From: Marininema mesophilum
Lineage (GTDB): Bacteria; Bacillota; Bacilli; Thermoactinomycetales; DSM-45169
Direction: 5' to 3'
DNA length: 64,000 nt
Assembly: GCF_900106775.1 (NCBI RefSeq)
Contig: NZ_FNNQ01000005.1
Span: 138,836 to 202,835, forward strand
Positions 17,259 through 24,773 of the stretch are shown piece by piece. The notes under the pieces were generated by a model. It worked only from the letters and a program-made list of their open reading frames with translations, searched no databases and was not told the DNA's origin. A program made the translations under genes and the position numbers. The first letter of the stretch is position 1; the number at the start of each line of letters is the position of its first letter.

Positions 17259-17696
17259 TTAGGTTGTTCGTGCAGCGATTCCCTGGAAGGACTCCGGTCC
17301 AATACGGGTTGCATCGGTGCTAGCATAAGCGAGCATGGTGTATACGGTCTCAGCTGCTGCCGGTGCCAACAAATCAGCACCACACACTGTGACGATTTGT
17401 GGGCTAGTTTCAATAACACCAGTTAATGTTGGAATTCCTACCACCGCTGTATAGACGATCGTTCCACCCGTGGGGTTCGTTGTACCCCGTGCAAAAAGAA
17501 CGGTAAGGGTAGCAAACGTGACAGCGTCGGCTTGTATTCCAATGGTTCCCTCTAGTTTTACAATCGGGTTCGCTACACTTCTTGTTTGCAGTCCAATGAC
17601 ACCGATCAAGCTCGGGTTCGTTGCGAAGGTGCTTAGGGTTGCAGTGAAAGGGTTACTAGCGTTTTGAGAGGTTCTCATGTCCAAAAATGTGCCCAT
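17259..17696 (-). CDS. array family protein, copy 2
   Basis: A 145-residue member of the five-copy family, closest to copy 1: both have QTRSVANPIVKLEGTIGIQA and VCGADLLAPA, where copies 4 and 5 have QTRNVANP and CAADLLAPA. This supports recent duplication of neighbouring units. The variable stretch reads IPTLTGVIETSPQIVTVC. The ATG at 17696 lies eleven bases after GGAGG; the in-frame GTG at 17708 overlaps the ribosome binding site. Confidence 0.8.
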   Translation of the reverse strand: MGTFLDMRTSQNASNPFTATLSTFATNPSLIGVIGLQTRSVANPIVKLEGTIGIQADAVTFATLTVLFARGTTNPTGGTIVYTAVVGIPTLTGVIETSPQIVTVCGADLLAPAAAETVYTMLAYASTDATRIGPESFQGIAARTT

Positions 17697-17788
17697 GTAT
17701 GACTTCACCTCCTTTCACTAGCGATATTAGATGGATGAGAGACCTTGTCTAAGGTTTGTGAAGCTATGATGAATGCATCGTATCCATA

Positions 17789-17821
17789 CAATATATGTTT
17801 CTCTCAATCTTTTGCTTGGAC
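17789..17821 (-). promoter_or_regulatory. SigK-like promoter of array copy 2
   Basis: GTCCAAGC-N16-CATATATTG on the minus strand; one mismatch to CATAnnnTA in the last base. Confidence 0.55.
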
Positions 17822-17840
17822 AAATCAGCTATTTCATAGT

Positions 17841-17875
17841 AAAAAAACACACAACTAAAAAAGTCGTGTGTTTTT
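17841..17875 (-). terminator. terminator of array copy 1
   Basis: ACACACAAC/GTCGTGTGT hairpin followed by a T run on the minus strand, just after the stop at 17880. Confidence 0.8.
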
Positions 17876-17879
17876 ACGG

Positions 17880-18311
17880 TTAGGTTGTTCGTGCAGCGAT
17901 TCCCTGGAAGGATTCAGGTCCAGTACGGGTTGCATCGGTGCTAGCATAAGCGAGCATGGTGTATACGGTCTCAGTTGCTGCCGGTGCCAACAAATCAGCA
18001 CCACACACTGTGACGAGTTGTGGGCTAGTTAGCAAACTCAAAGTAGGAATTCCTACCACCGCTGTATAAACGATCGTTCCACCCGTCGGGTTCGTTGTAC
18101 CCCGTGCGAAGAGAACGGTAAGGGTAGCGAACGTGAGCGTGCTCGCTTGTATCCCAATGGTCCCCTCTAGTTTTACAATTGGGTTCGCTACACTTCTTGT
18201 TTGCAGTCCAATGACCCCGATCAAGCTCGGGTTCGTTGCGAAGGTGCTTAGGGTTGCAGTAAAAGGGTTGCTAGCGTTTTGAGAGGTTCGCATGTCCAAA
18301 AATGTGCCCAT
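17880..18311 (-). CDS. array family protein, copy 1 (most upstream)
   Basis: A 143-residue member of the five-copy family and the shortest, because the second variable stretch is reduced to IPTLSLLTSPQLVTVC. It carries APAATETVYTML where the others have APAAAETVYTML. The ATG at 18311 follows AAAGGAGG. Its promoter spacer differs from those of the other copies while keeping the -35 and -10 blocks, which argues that those blocks are under selection and not simply copied. Confidence 0.8.
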   Translation of the reverse strand: MGTFLDMRTSQNASNPFTATLSTFATNPSLIGVIGLQTRSVANPIVKLEGTIGIQASTLTFATLTVLFARGTTNPTGGTIVYTAVVGIPTLSLLTSPQLVTVCGADLLAPAATETVYTMLAYASTDATRTGPESFQGIAARTT

Positions 18312-18344
18312 GTGTAACTTCACCTCCTTTCACTAGCGTTACTA

Positions 18345-18377
18345 TATGGTATGAATTTCTTCTATTCTCGCTTGGAC
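18345..18377 (-). promoter_or_regulatory. SigK-like promoter of array copy 1
   Basis: GTCCAAGC-N16-CATACCATA on the minus strand. The -10 is a perfect CATAnnnTA match, although the spacer sequence has diverged from the other copies. Confidence 0.6.
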
Positions 18378-18442
18378 TGATTATCAATGGCAGGCGTGGA
18401 AAATAGTTTCATAGAAACTCTCTAATAGAGGCATTCCCCCAC

Positions 18443-18469
18443 ACCATTGCTCCTCTTTCCCATAGGATG
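18443..18469 (+). promoter_or_regulatory. possible SigK-like promoter of the methyltransferase gene
   Basis: AC-N16-CATAGGATG on the plus strand, one base off CATAnnnTA, ending 43 bases before the start at 18513. Confidence 0.35.
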
Positions 18470-18512
18470 GCTAAAAGTCACCCATCAAGATTTGAAAGGG
18501 GGTCTTCTCCTT

Positions 18513-19139
18513 ATGAAGCAAATCTTTACCGATATCTACCGTAAAAACCGATGGGCAGATCCAGAATCTTCCTCTGGAACTGGTTCCAACCACAAGCAGA
18601 CCCGAGTTCTTGTGCGGGCACTTCCTCGGTTGCTCCATCAATACAAGATCCGTTCTATCCTCGATGCACCCTGTGGTGATTTTCATTGGATGAAAGAGGT
18701 TGCCCCTCGGGTCCCGCATTATATCGGTGGTGATATCGTTCCAGACCTTATCCAACATAACCGCAAGCGTTTTGCAGCACCCAATCGTACCTTCCGTCTC
18801 CTTGATATCACTCGTAGCCGACTTCCTTGTGTAGATCTCATTTTTTGCCGTGACTGTTTTGTTCATTTCTCCTTTGCACATATCCAGCTTGCCCTGGCTA
18901 ACTTTAAGCAAAGTGGATCTTCCTATCTCTTAACGACTACCTTTCCCCGCCGCAAACATCATACGGATAGTACAACCGGTCATAACTGGCGCCCTATTAA
19001 TCTTCTGCTTCCTCCTTTTCGCTTCCCAACTCCCCTAGTCGTCATCAATGAAGGGTGTACAGAATTCCATGGTAAATTTGCTGACAAATCGCTTGCTCTA
19101 TGGAAACTCTCTGATATACGAATAACCCCTCATCGTTAA
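18513..19139 (+). CDS. class I SAM-dependent methyltransferase
   Basis: A 208-residue cytosolic protein with the Rossmann methyltransferase pattern: SILDAPCGDFHWM (SAM-binding loop), YIGGDIVPDLI (acidic residue for the ribose), and LIFCRDCFVHFSF as the post-motif strand and helix. Similar proteins are found in glycan gene clusters and may methylate sugars. The ATG at 18513 has GAAAGGGGG ten bases upstream; the longer frame from 18447 has no site. It is divergent from array copy 1 and monocistronic, closed by a 16-bp terminator stem. Confidence 0.8.
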   Translation: MKQIFTDIYRKNRWADPESSSGTGSNHKQTRVLVRALPRLLHQYKIRSILDAPCGDFHWMKEVAPRVPHYIGGDIVPDLIQHNRKRFAAPNRTFRLLDITRSRLPCVDLIFCRDCFVHFSFAHIQLALANFKQSGSSYLLTTTFPRRKHHTDSTTGHNWRPINLLLPPFRFPTPLVVINEGCTEFHGKFADKSLALWKLSDIRITPHR

Positions 19140-19153
19140 AAGAACATAAAAGT

Positions 19154-19190
19154 AGAGGAAGATTCCCTTGCTAAAAGGGAATCTTCCTCT
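19154..19190. terminator. hairpin terminator after the methyltransferase
   Basis: A perfect 16-bp stem AGAGGAAGATTCCCTT/AAGGGAATCTTCCTCT with a five-base loop. The downstream T run is weak on the plus strand. Confidence 0.65.
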
Positions 19191-19277
19191 ATGTCTTCAG
19201 TTATTGACACTTTCACAGCAAAAGCGCCCCACGGCATAATCCTTCGGGCACACTCCAAGAGTACTTGCTTCGGGCGT

Positions 19278-19325
19278 TTGAGCGTTAGTATCCGCAGTCC
19301 TTTTTCCGTTTTGGGTAACGCTCAA
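19278..19325. repeat. 10-bp inverted repeat in an intergenic segment
   Basis: TTGAGCGTTA (19278-19287) is exactly inverted as TAACGCTCAA (19316-19325) around a 28-base loop. It lies between two convergent genes and is not a standard terminator on either strand. It could be a protein-binding site or a remnant of a mobile element. Confidence 0.35.
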
Positions 19326-19341
19326 GATAAGATGTTTTCTA

Positions 19342-20358
19342 TCACCTTTTTAATTGAGTGGCTAAACGTTCTAAAACGGTAACGATCCGTTGGCGAAAAT
19401 GAGCATTCCTCAAAGTTGAGGCGGTTTTCAATCCTTCCCTCGCCAACTGATGCGCTTTTTGCGGGCGTGTCAGTACAGTCAACATCCCTGTAGCGAGTGT
19501 ACGGACATTGCCAGGTTGAGTAACAATGGCGTTTACACCAGGACGACAAAACTGCATCACACCACCTGAATTAGTTGTTACCACAGGTGTACCACAAGCC
19601 ATCGCTTCTAAGACAGGGAGCCCAAATCCCTCACTTCTTGAGCTGGACACGTATAAATCGGCTCCTCGATATAAATTAGCCATCTGGGCAGGTCCTTGGG
19701 GACCGATCACATGACAGTGAACACCCCTAATTTGAAGCGATCGCTCTGGACAAACAAGATCAATGATAAATTCCCCTTTATACATTCTATGAAGTAACTG
19801 AGCGGCCCGGTAAAAATCCCCAAAACCTTTCATATGGTATCCTCTCGGCTCTCGAGCAATATACAAAATCCGTTTGATGGGTCCACTTTTTTTACCGCCC
19901 GCACCTGGATGGAATACGGCGCGCTCGACACCAAGAGGAACCACAACACCTCGTCTACCCGTCGCCCGAAGAAGCTTCTTATCCAACCACCTTGAAATAC
20001 TAATCGTGGGTACTCCTTGTCGATACGTCCACAGTGCAAAATTGCGATCCTTTACCCAATCTGGTTCAAACCCCTGACATAATCGAACACATCGACGAGG
20101 CCATGCCATAAAACAAGGTTTAAACGTTGTATAAAAATTAGTGAGAATCAAGTCACCCTTGGGGATAAATTCCTTCCGCAATTGGGGGATCACGGTTACC
20201 TTGCATCGATGCAAAGGATAGTGAACTGGCATCCTCTTAACCACCAACACCTCTACTTGATGCCCTCTAGCCACCAACGCATCAGCGATATTTACCAGGG
20301 ACTTTGTCCCTCCTCCCAATGGTAAGGCAATTGCGGGGATGATCACTTTCATCTGCAT
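19342..20358 (-). CDS. GT4 family glycosyltransferase
   Basis: The 338-residue protein has the GT-B architecture of family 4. The N-terminal domain contains PLGGGTKSLVNIADAL and the C-terminal donor-binding domain contains LYVSSSRSEGFGLPVLEAMACGTPVVTTNSGG, with the conserved E-x7-E signature. It transfers a sugar from a nucleotide donor to a glycan. The start at 20358 is the first ATG after GGAGAGG, followed two codons later by a second ATG. A 65-codon upstream extension of the open frame lacks homology to the family. It is divergent from the 2-epimerase operon. Confidence 0.85.
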   Translation of the reverse strand: MQMKVIIPAIALPLGGGTKSLVNIADALVARGHQVEVLVVKRMPVHYPLHRCKVTVIPQLRKEFIPKGDLILTNFYTTFKPCFMAWPRRCVRLCQGFEPDWVKDRNFALWTYRQGVPTISISRWLDKKLLRATGRRGVVVPLGVERAVFHPGAGGKKSGPIKRILYIAREPRGYHMKGFGDFYRAAQLLHRMYKGEFIIDLVCPERSLQIRGVHCHVIGPQGPAQMANLYRGADLYVSSSRSEGFGLPVLEAMACGTPVVTTNSGGVMQFCRPGVNAIVTQPGNVRTLATGMLTVLTRPQKAHQLAREGLKTASTLRNAHFRQRIVTVLERLATQLKR

Positions 20359-20479
20359 TGTTCCTCTCCATCCAATTACTACATCATAGATAAAATCATA
20401 ATAGTCGCTCTCCTCATATGCTCTATTTTTTCTAAAACCAACAAATAACCATCTTTCTCTTATTATCACAACATCCTGA

Positions 20480-20507
20480 ACCCGTCTGTGATCACCTCCA
20501 TACACTA
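20480..20507 (+). promoter_or_regulatory. SigK-like promoter of the 2-epimerase operon
   Basis: AC-N17-CATACACTA on the plus strand, a perfect match to the mother-cell sigma consensus, 75 bases before the TTG start at 20582. Confidence 0.55.
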
Positions 20508-20581
20508 TAACAAGTGACTTTTCGATTACTAATGGCTTACGTATGAAATTCATTCACTTGAAAAAGAAAGGGGGATCCCCT

Positions 20582-21673
20582 TTGAAAGTGGTTACTTTCC
20601 TTGGTACTCGTCCTGAAATTATCCGCCTGAGTCGCATTATTCCTAAGCTAGACCAACTAGCTACCCACCACGTACTCGTCCATACCGGGCAAAATTATGT
20701 ACCAACCCTCAGTGACGTTTTTTTCAAACAACTACAAGTTCGCTCACCAGATATCCACTTTGCCTCAGGTGGACAAACATTTGGAGCCCAGGTAGGGATG
20801 ATGTTTCAGGAGGCCGATAAGATTTTAATGAGAGAAAAACCAGATTGCCTCCTTGTCTTAGGGGATACCAATAGCGCATTATGTGCAATCCCTGCAGCAC
20901 GGATGGGAATCCCTGTCTACCATATGGAAGCAGGTAATCGATGCTTCGATACCCGTGTTCCAGAAGAGATCAACCGTCGTCTCATCGACTCGGTTTCCAC
21001 ATTTAATTTGCCCTATACCTCCCAAAGCCGCGATCATCTACTCAGAGAAGGATATCATCCGCAACGGGTATGGGTTACGGGAAACCCCATTTTCGAAGTC
21101 ATCCAACATCACGAGAAGGAAATCGAGAAAAATCCCATCTTGCGTACCCTAGGATTAACATCAGGATCCTATATCCTCGTTACCGCCCATCGCGCGGAAA
21201 ATGTCGATCAAAAGGATCGTCTCACAGATCTAATGGATGCTCTTCAACAGATTGCTCAGAATGAGGACATCCCTGTCATCGTCAGTGTTCATCCACGAAC
21301 CCAGGATAAGATCGATCGGTTTGGGATTCATCCTTCCCATCCAGGTGTTAAACTTTTGCCACCCTTTGGATTTTTTGATTTTATTCAGCTGCAAAAACAC
21401 GCCCGGTGTGTAATCACCGATAGTGGAACGGTCCAGGAAGAAAGTTGTATTCTCGGTGTACCAGCTATCATTATCCGTGATAGTACCGAACGTCCTGAGA
21501 CAGTCACTTGTGGTGGAGCTGTCGTATCGGGACTATCCCCTGAACGCATTCATTCTAGTGTCACAATGATGACACAGGGCCACCGAAAATGGTCCCCCCC
21601 TGAAGAATACATGCAAGATTATGTGTCTGATGTGGTTGTTAATATGATTTTAGGTGGGTGTTCCCATGTATAA
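20582..21673 (+). CDS. UDP-HexNAc 2-epimerase of the WecB/FnlC type
   Basis: The 363-residue protein belongs to the UDP-GlcNAc 2-epimerase family. The pattern LGTRPEIIRLSR...VHTGQNYVPTLSDVFF and HMEAGNRCFDTRVPEEINRR is closer to FnlC/CapG/WbvD, which epimerise UDP-2-acetamido-2,6-dideoxy-L-hexoses, than to WecB. I chose the TTG at 20582 because AAAGGGGG lies just upstream; an ATG at 20543 lacks a ribosome binding site. The site is part of a palindrome (AAAGGGGGATCCCCTTT) that could fold and hide it. It overlaps the next glycosyltransferase by eight bases. Together with the 4,6-dehydratase and reductase at 30268-32127 it suggests synthesis of an L-FucNAc or L-QuiNAc donor. Confidence 0.85.
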   Translation: MKVVTFLGTRPEIIRLSRIIPKLDQLATHHVLVHTGQNYVPTLSDVFFKQLQVRSPDIHFASGGQTFGAQVGMMFQEADKILMREKPDCLLVLGDTNSALCAIPAARMGIPVYHMEAGNRCFDTRVPEEINRRLIDSVSTFNLPYTSQSRDHLLREGYHPQRVWVTGNPIFEVIQHHEKEIEKNPILRTLGLTSGSYILVTAHRAENVDQKDRLTDLMDALQQIAQNEDIPVIVSVHPRTQDKIDRFGIHPSHPGVKLLPPFGFFDFIQLQKHARCVITDSGTVQEESCILGVPAIIIRDSTERPETVTCGGAVVSGLSPERIHSSVTMMTQGHRKWSPPEEYMQDYVSDVVVNMILGGCSHV

Positions 21674-23024
21674 CAACTTACCCCTTCCTTGGATACGGCC
21701 ACCCCTCAACAATAAACCCTATTCGAGAATGAAGTTAAAACGCCAACCGTATATGAAGGCCACACTTCTACGGAAAATAGTTCTTCCTAAAAAAGACCTC
21801 TATCAAAAGGAACTCTCACTCCGTGCACCTTCCACCCGCCAAAAGATTCTCTTTTTCACTCACATGGCTAAACAAGGTCCATTATCCGGCGCAGAAAAAA
21901 CTCTTCTCACCATGATCCAAGAACTATCTACCCGATATGATTGCTATTTAATTGCACCTGGAGCTTCCACTTTAACAATCACGGTACAATCATTAGGTTG
22001 TAAAGTGAAATTCCACCCTTTTCGTACCTTTAGCTTAGCTTTATCCAAACGTGGCTTTCCAGAGGGAGCCCTGGAACACTTCCATCAACGGCAACCGATT
22101 CCTAATCTGGTGCAGTTAATCCGTAGCATTAACCCACAATTAATTGTGGTCAGCACCGCTGTCAACACCGTACCTGTTGCCGCTGCTCATCGGACAGGAA
22201 TACCTGTACTCTGGTGGATACAAGAAGTAATCCCTGTATCACAATCCCTCTCTAAGTTTCTCTCCTTCATGTCCACCCATGCGACAGCGATCCTAGGTAT
22301 CTCAAAATCCACCCTTGCTTTCCAGCAACATATGACTCGCCGACTTCCCTCCTATCTCCTCTCCCCTGTGTCGAATGATGTTGCCCAGAAAACACCGGCT
22401 ACATGGCCTCGCTTCCGAAGACACGTCCGTTCTAGTTTAGGACTTACAGAGAAGGACCTTGCAGTTGGTTTTGTTTCTATACGCGCCACACAAAACAAGG
22501 GCTATAACCATTTTATGCGCTTAGCCTCTCTTCTCCCAATGAATCAGCTACCGATTCACTTATTGGTTCGATCAGATATTCCTGATGGTACAGCTGGATT
22601 TCGAAAACGTTGTAGTCAACTTGTTAAACCCCATCTCCTTTCCCGCCTCCATCTTCTTCCTACCTCATCTGACTTACGACTCATCTATCCTGCTCTAGAT
22701 CTCCTTATCGTACCTAGTCTTATCAACGAGGGCTTTGGGCTCACGACGCTAGAAGGGATGACTTTTGGAATACCTGTGGTCGCTTATCGTTCCGGAGGCC
22801 TTGAAGAAATCTTCCGTGCAACGAACAATGGCCGCTTCTTAGCTCCTAAAGGAAATGTATCCGCCCTTGCTACTAAAGCAACTATTCTCCTACAACGCCC
22901 CAACCTACGAGCCCAAGTTGGATTGCGAAATCGTCTAGCAATCCAAAGATCCTTTGGGATACAGTTATATCGTCAACGATTGTTTTCTATTTTTAATAAT
23001 CTGCTTTCGCGAAGAAAGGGCTGA
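21666..23024 (+). CDS. GT4 family glycosyltransferase
   Basis: The 452-residue GT-B protein has a basic N-terminal extension of about 55 residues, then an acceptor domain (ILFFTHMAKQGPLSGAEKTL) and a donor domain with IVPSLINEGFGLTTLEGMTFGIPVVAYRSGG, the family 4 signature. It is the second gene of the epimerase operon, overlapping the epimerase stop by eight bases. The ATG at 21666 is preceded by a GGTGGG site. The downstream GT2 gene follows after four bases. The N-terminal extension is unusual for the family. Confidence 0.85.
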   Translation: MYNNLPLPWIRPPLNNKPYSRMKLKRQPYMKATLLRKIVLPKKDLYQKELSLRAPSTRQKILFFTHMAKQGPLSGAEKTLLTMIQELSTRYDCYLIAPGASTLTITVQSLGCKVKFHPFRTFSLALSKRGFPEGALEHFHQRQPIPNLVQLIRSINPQLIVVSTAVNTVPVAAAHRTGIPVLWWIQEVIPVSQSLSKFLSFMSTHATAILGISKSTLAFQQHMTRRLPSYLLSPVSNDVAQKTPATWPRFRRHVRSSLGLTEKDLAVGFVSIRATQNKGYNHFMRLASLLPMNQLPIHLLVRSDIPDGTAGFRKRCSQLVKPHLLSRLHLLPTSSDLRLIYPALDLLIVPSLINEGFGLTTLEGMTFGIPVVAYRSGGLEEIFRATNNGRFLAPKGNVSALATKATILLQRPNLRAQVGLRNRLAIQRSFGIQLYRQRLFSIFNNLLSRRKG

Positions 23025-23028
23025 AACT

Positions 23029-23844
23029 GTGATCGACATCGGTGTTGTTATGCCTGTCTACAATCAGGTTCCTGCGTATCTACGTATCGCTCTCAACTCC
23101 ATGCTCAAGCAAACCTATCGCCAATTTAAGCTAGTTATCGTACTAGATGGAGCCAATCTACCAACTCAGCAAATCGCACGTCGCTTTGCAGCTAGAGACC
23201 ATCGTGTCACTATTTTGCATAAACCACGAAACCAAGGGCTGGCAAGTGCACTCAATGATGGATTTGCTCGCCTTTACAAAATACCTTCCATCCGCTACCT
23301 CACTTGGGTCTCTAGTGATAACGACTATTTCCCTCCCTTTCTGGCTACCTTGCGACGGAGAATGATTATGTCCCCTCCCAAAATCGGCCTTGTTTATAGT
23401 GCCTTTCGTTATATCGATGCCCAGGGAAAACCGATGTACACTCGTGCTTTCTATCAACAGCTTCGTCAACGGCAAAGGCTACCTAAAAGACACCTGCTTC
23501 ACCATTGTTTCATCGGGGCATCCTTCCTCTATCGCAAATCTGTGGCACAAAAAGTTGGGAACTATCGTCTAGAGCCTGTGGAAGATTATGATTACTGGCT
23601 GCGCATGTCCGAAATTTGCGATATTCGCTTTATCCCTCCTATCCTCATGGCTTATCGCCATCGCTCTCCTAACAGTGTCTCCACAGAATTAGAAACCCCC
23701 GAAGGCAAAGATCGTTTTCGACAATCACTACAACAGGCCTTACGTGAAGCAAGGCAACGTCGTGGAATGATCTCTCAGGACATTAACGATGAAATGATAC
23801 AAACTTTCATCCAGGAGAATCATCTAACGATATTTCGCCCTTGA
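23029..23844 (+). CDS. GT2 family glycosyltransferase
   Basis: The 271-residue protein is a GT-A family 2 enzyme: IGVVMPVYNQVPAYLRIALNS at the nucleotide-binding start, WVSSDNDYFPPFL as DXD-like motif, and EDYDYWLRMSEI near the catalytic base. It starts at GTG 23029, eight bases after AAAGGG and four bases after the preceding stop, so it is the third gene of the epimerase operon. An open frame extends 25 codons upstream but would overlap the previous gene without a ribosome binding site. Confidence 0.85.
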   Translation: MIDIGVVMPVYNQVPAYLRIALNSMLKQTYRQFKLVIVLDGANLPTQQIARRFAARDHRVTILHKPRNQGLASALNDGFARLYKIPSIRYLTWVSSDNDYFPPFLATLRRRMIMSPPKIGLVYSAFRYIDAQGKPMYTRAFYQQLRQRQRLPKRHLLHHCFIGASFLYRKSVAQKVGNYRLEPVEDYDYWLRMSEICDIRFIPPILMAYRHRSPNSVSTELETPEGKDRFRQSLQQALREARQRRGMISQDINDEMIQTFIQENHLTIFRP

Positions 23845-23916
23845 TCAACCACCACTAGCGCACACTCTCCCTTTTCGATAAGCTAGTATCAATGAACACC
23901 AGGAGGGAAAGTCGCG

Positions 23917-24708
23917 ATGTCTATCTTAAATGATCTAATACCCGGTACCTTCGATCTTCATATCCATACCACCGCCTCTGATGGCACCTTAACCCCATCA
24001 GAGGTAGTCACACTGGCAAAGCAATCCGGTCTAACTACCATTGCCATTACCGATCACGATACCTTACTCGGTCTTGCCGAAGCATCTGATGCTGGTCAGA
24101 AGCACGGGATAAGGATTATTCCTGGTATCGAACTAAGCTCACGTTATGAAGGACATGCTGTTGATATCCTCGGGTACAATCTCTATCAATGTGATGAACT
24201 AGAAGTAACCTTAGTTCACTTCCGAAAAAGTCGTGAAAATCGGGCGCAAGCCATTCTTGATCGGCTCAACGAACTGGGTGTCAACCTTACTATGGATCAG
24301 GTTCTCACCTTTGCTGAGGGTGGAAGTATTGGTCGACCTCACATTGGTCGTGCCCTTGTCCAACATGGCTATGTCCCGGATCTTCGCGCTGCATTTGACC
24401 TCTACTTAGCAGATGATCGCCCAGCAGCCGTCCCTAAACGAACCCTCCATCCAGAAGAAGCGATCCAGCTCATTCATCAAGCGGGCGGTCAAGCTGTATT
24501 GGCGCACCCTGCTCTGATCAGAAATGACGCGATCGTTCAGACCTTACTGCAAACCTATCCCTTCGACGGCATAGAAATATGGCACCGATCTCACACCTTG
24601 GATGATGCGGGTCGTTATCGTGCACTTGCGAAGCAATTGGATCTTCTTATAACAGGGGGATCAGATTTTCATGCCCCTCCCCACCAGCTCGGAAAATTTC
24701 ACGCCTAA
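23917..24708 (+). CDS. PHP-domain phosphoesterase (RNase AM/YciV-like)
   Basis: The 263-residue protein shows the PHP metal-binding motifs: FDLHIHTTASDGTLTP, TDHDTL, GIELSS and GSDFHAP. These are typical of the RNase AM/TrpH (YciV) group, which releases nucleoside 5'-monophosphates from RNA 5' ends or from 3',5'-bisphosphates. The ATG at 23917 follows AGGAGGG. It is 72 bases downstream of the epimerase operon on the same strand and may be cotranscribed, but its role is probably general. A strong terminator follows. Confidence 0.85.
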   Translation: MSILNDLIPGTFDLHIHTTASDGTLTPSEVVTLAKQSGLTTIAITDHDTLLGLAEASDAGQKHGIRIIPGIELSSRYEGHAVDILGYNLYQCDELEVTLVHFRKSRENRAQAILDRLNELGVNLTMDQVLTFAEGGSIGRPHIGRALVQHGYVPDLRAAFDLYLADDRPAAVPKRTLHPEEAIQLIHQAGGQAVLAHPALIRNDAIVQTLLQTYPFDGIEIWHRSHTLDDAGRYRALAKQLDLLITGGSDFHAPPHQLGKFHA

Positions 24709-24721
24709 ATATGGTCATTTT

Positions 24722-24763
24722 AAAAATAGGAGGATCTGCATGATGCAGATCCTCCTATTTTTT
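24722..24763. terminator. strong bidirectional terminator
   Basis: The stem AAATAGGAGGATCTGCA/TGCAGATCCTCCTATTT with a three-base loop lies between convergent genes and has A/T tracts on both sides. Confidence 0.9.
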
Positions 24764-24773
24764 CGAGAGGAGC

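Noticed and set aside
15324..18323. CRISPR array or other short regularly spaced repeats
   Set aside because: The repeat unit is about 640 bases and contains a complete gene with promoter and terminator; no short repeats with unique spacers are present.
15324..18323. Diversity-generating retroelement acting on the variable stretches
   Set aside because: No reverse transcriptase, accessory protein or template repeat is visible in the window, and the differences include insertions and deletions, not only adenine-specific changes.
11630..18323. Glycocin or other ribosomal peptide cluster with SunS-like glycosyltransferase
   Set aside because: The repeated proteins are about 145 residues with one cysteine and no leader peptide, and no exporter peptidase or maturation gene is near.
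18471..18911. 146-codon minus-strand ORF opposite the methyltransferase
   Set aside because: It overlaps a gene with clear SAM-binding motifs and has no family signature of its own.
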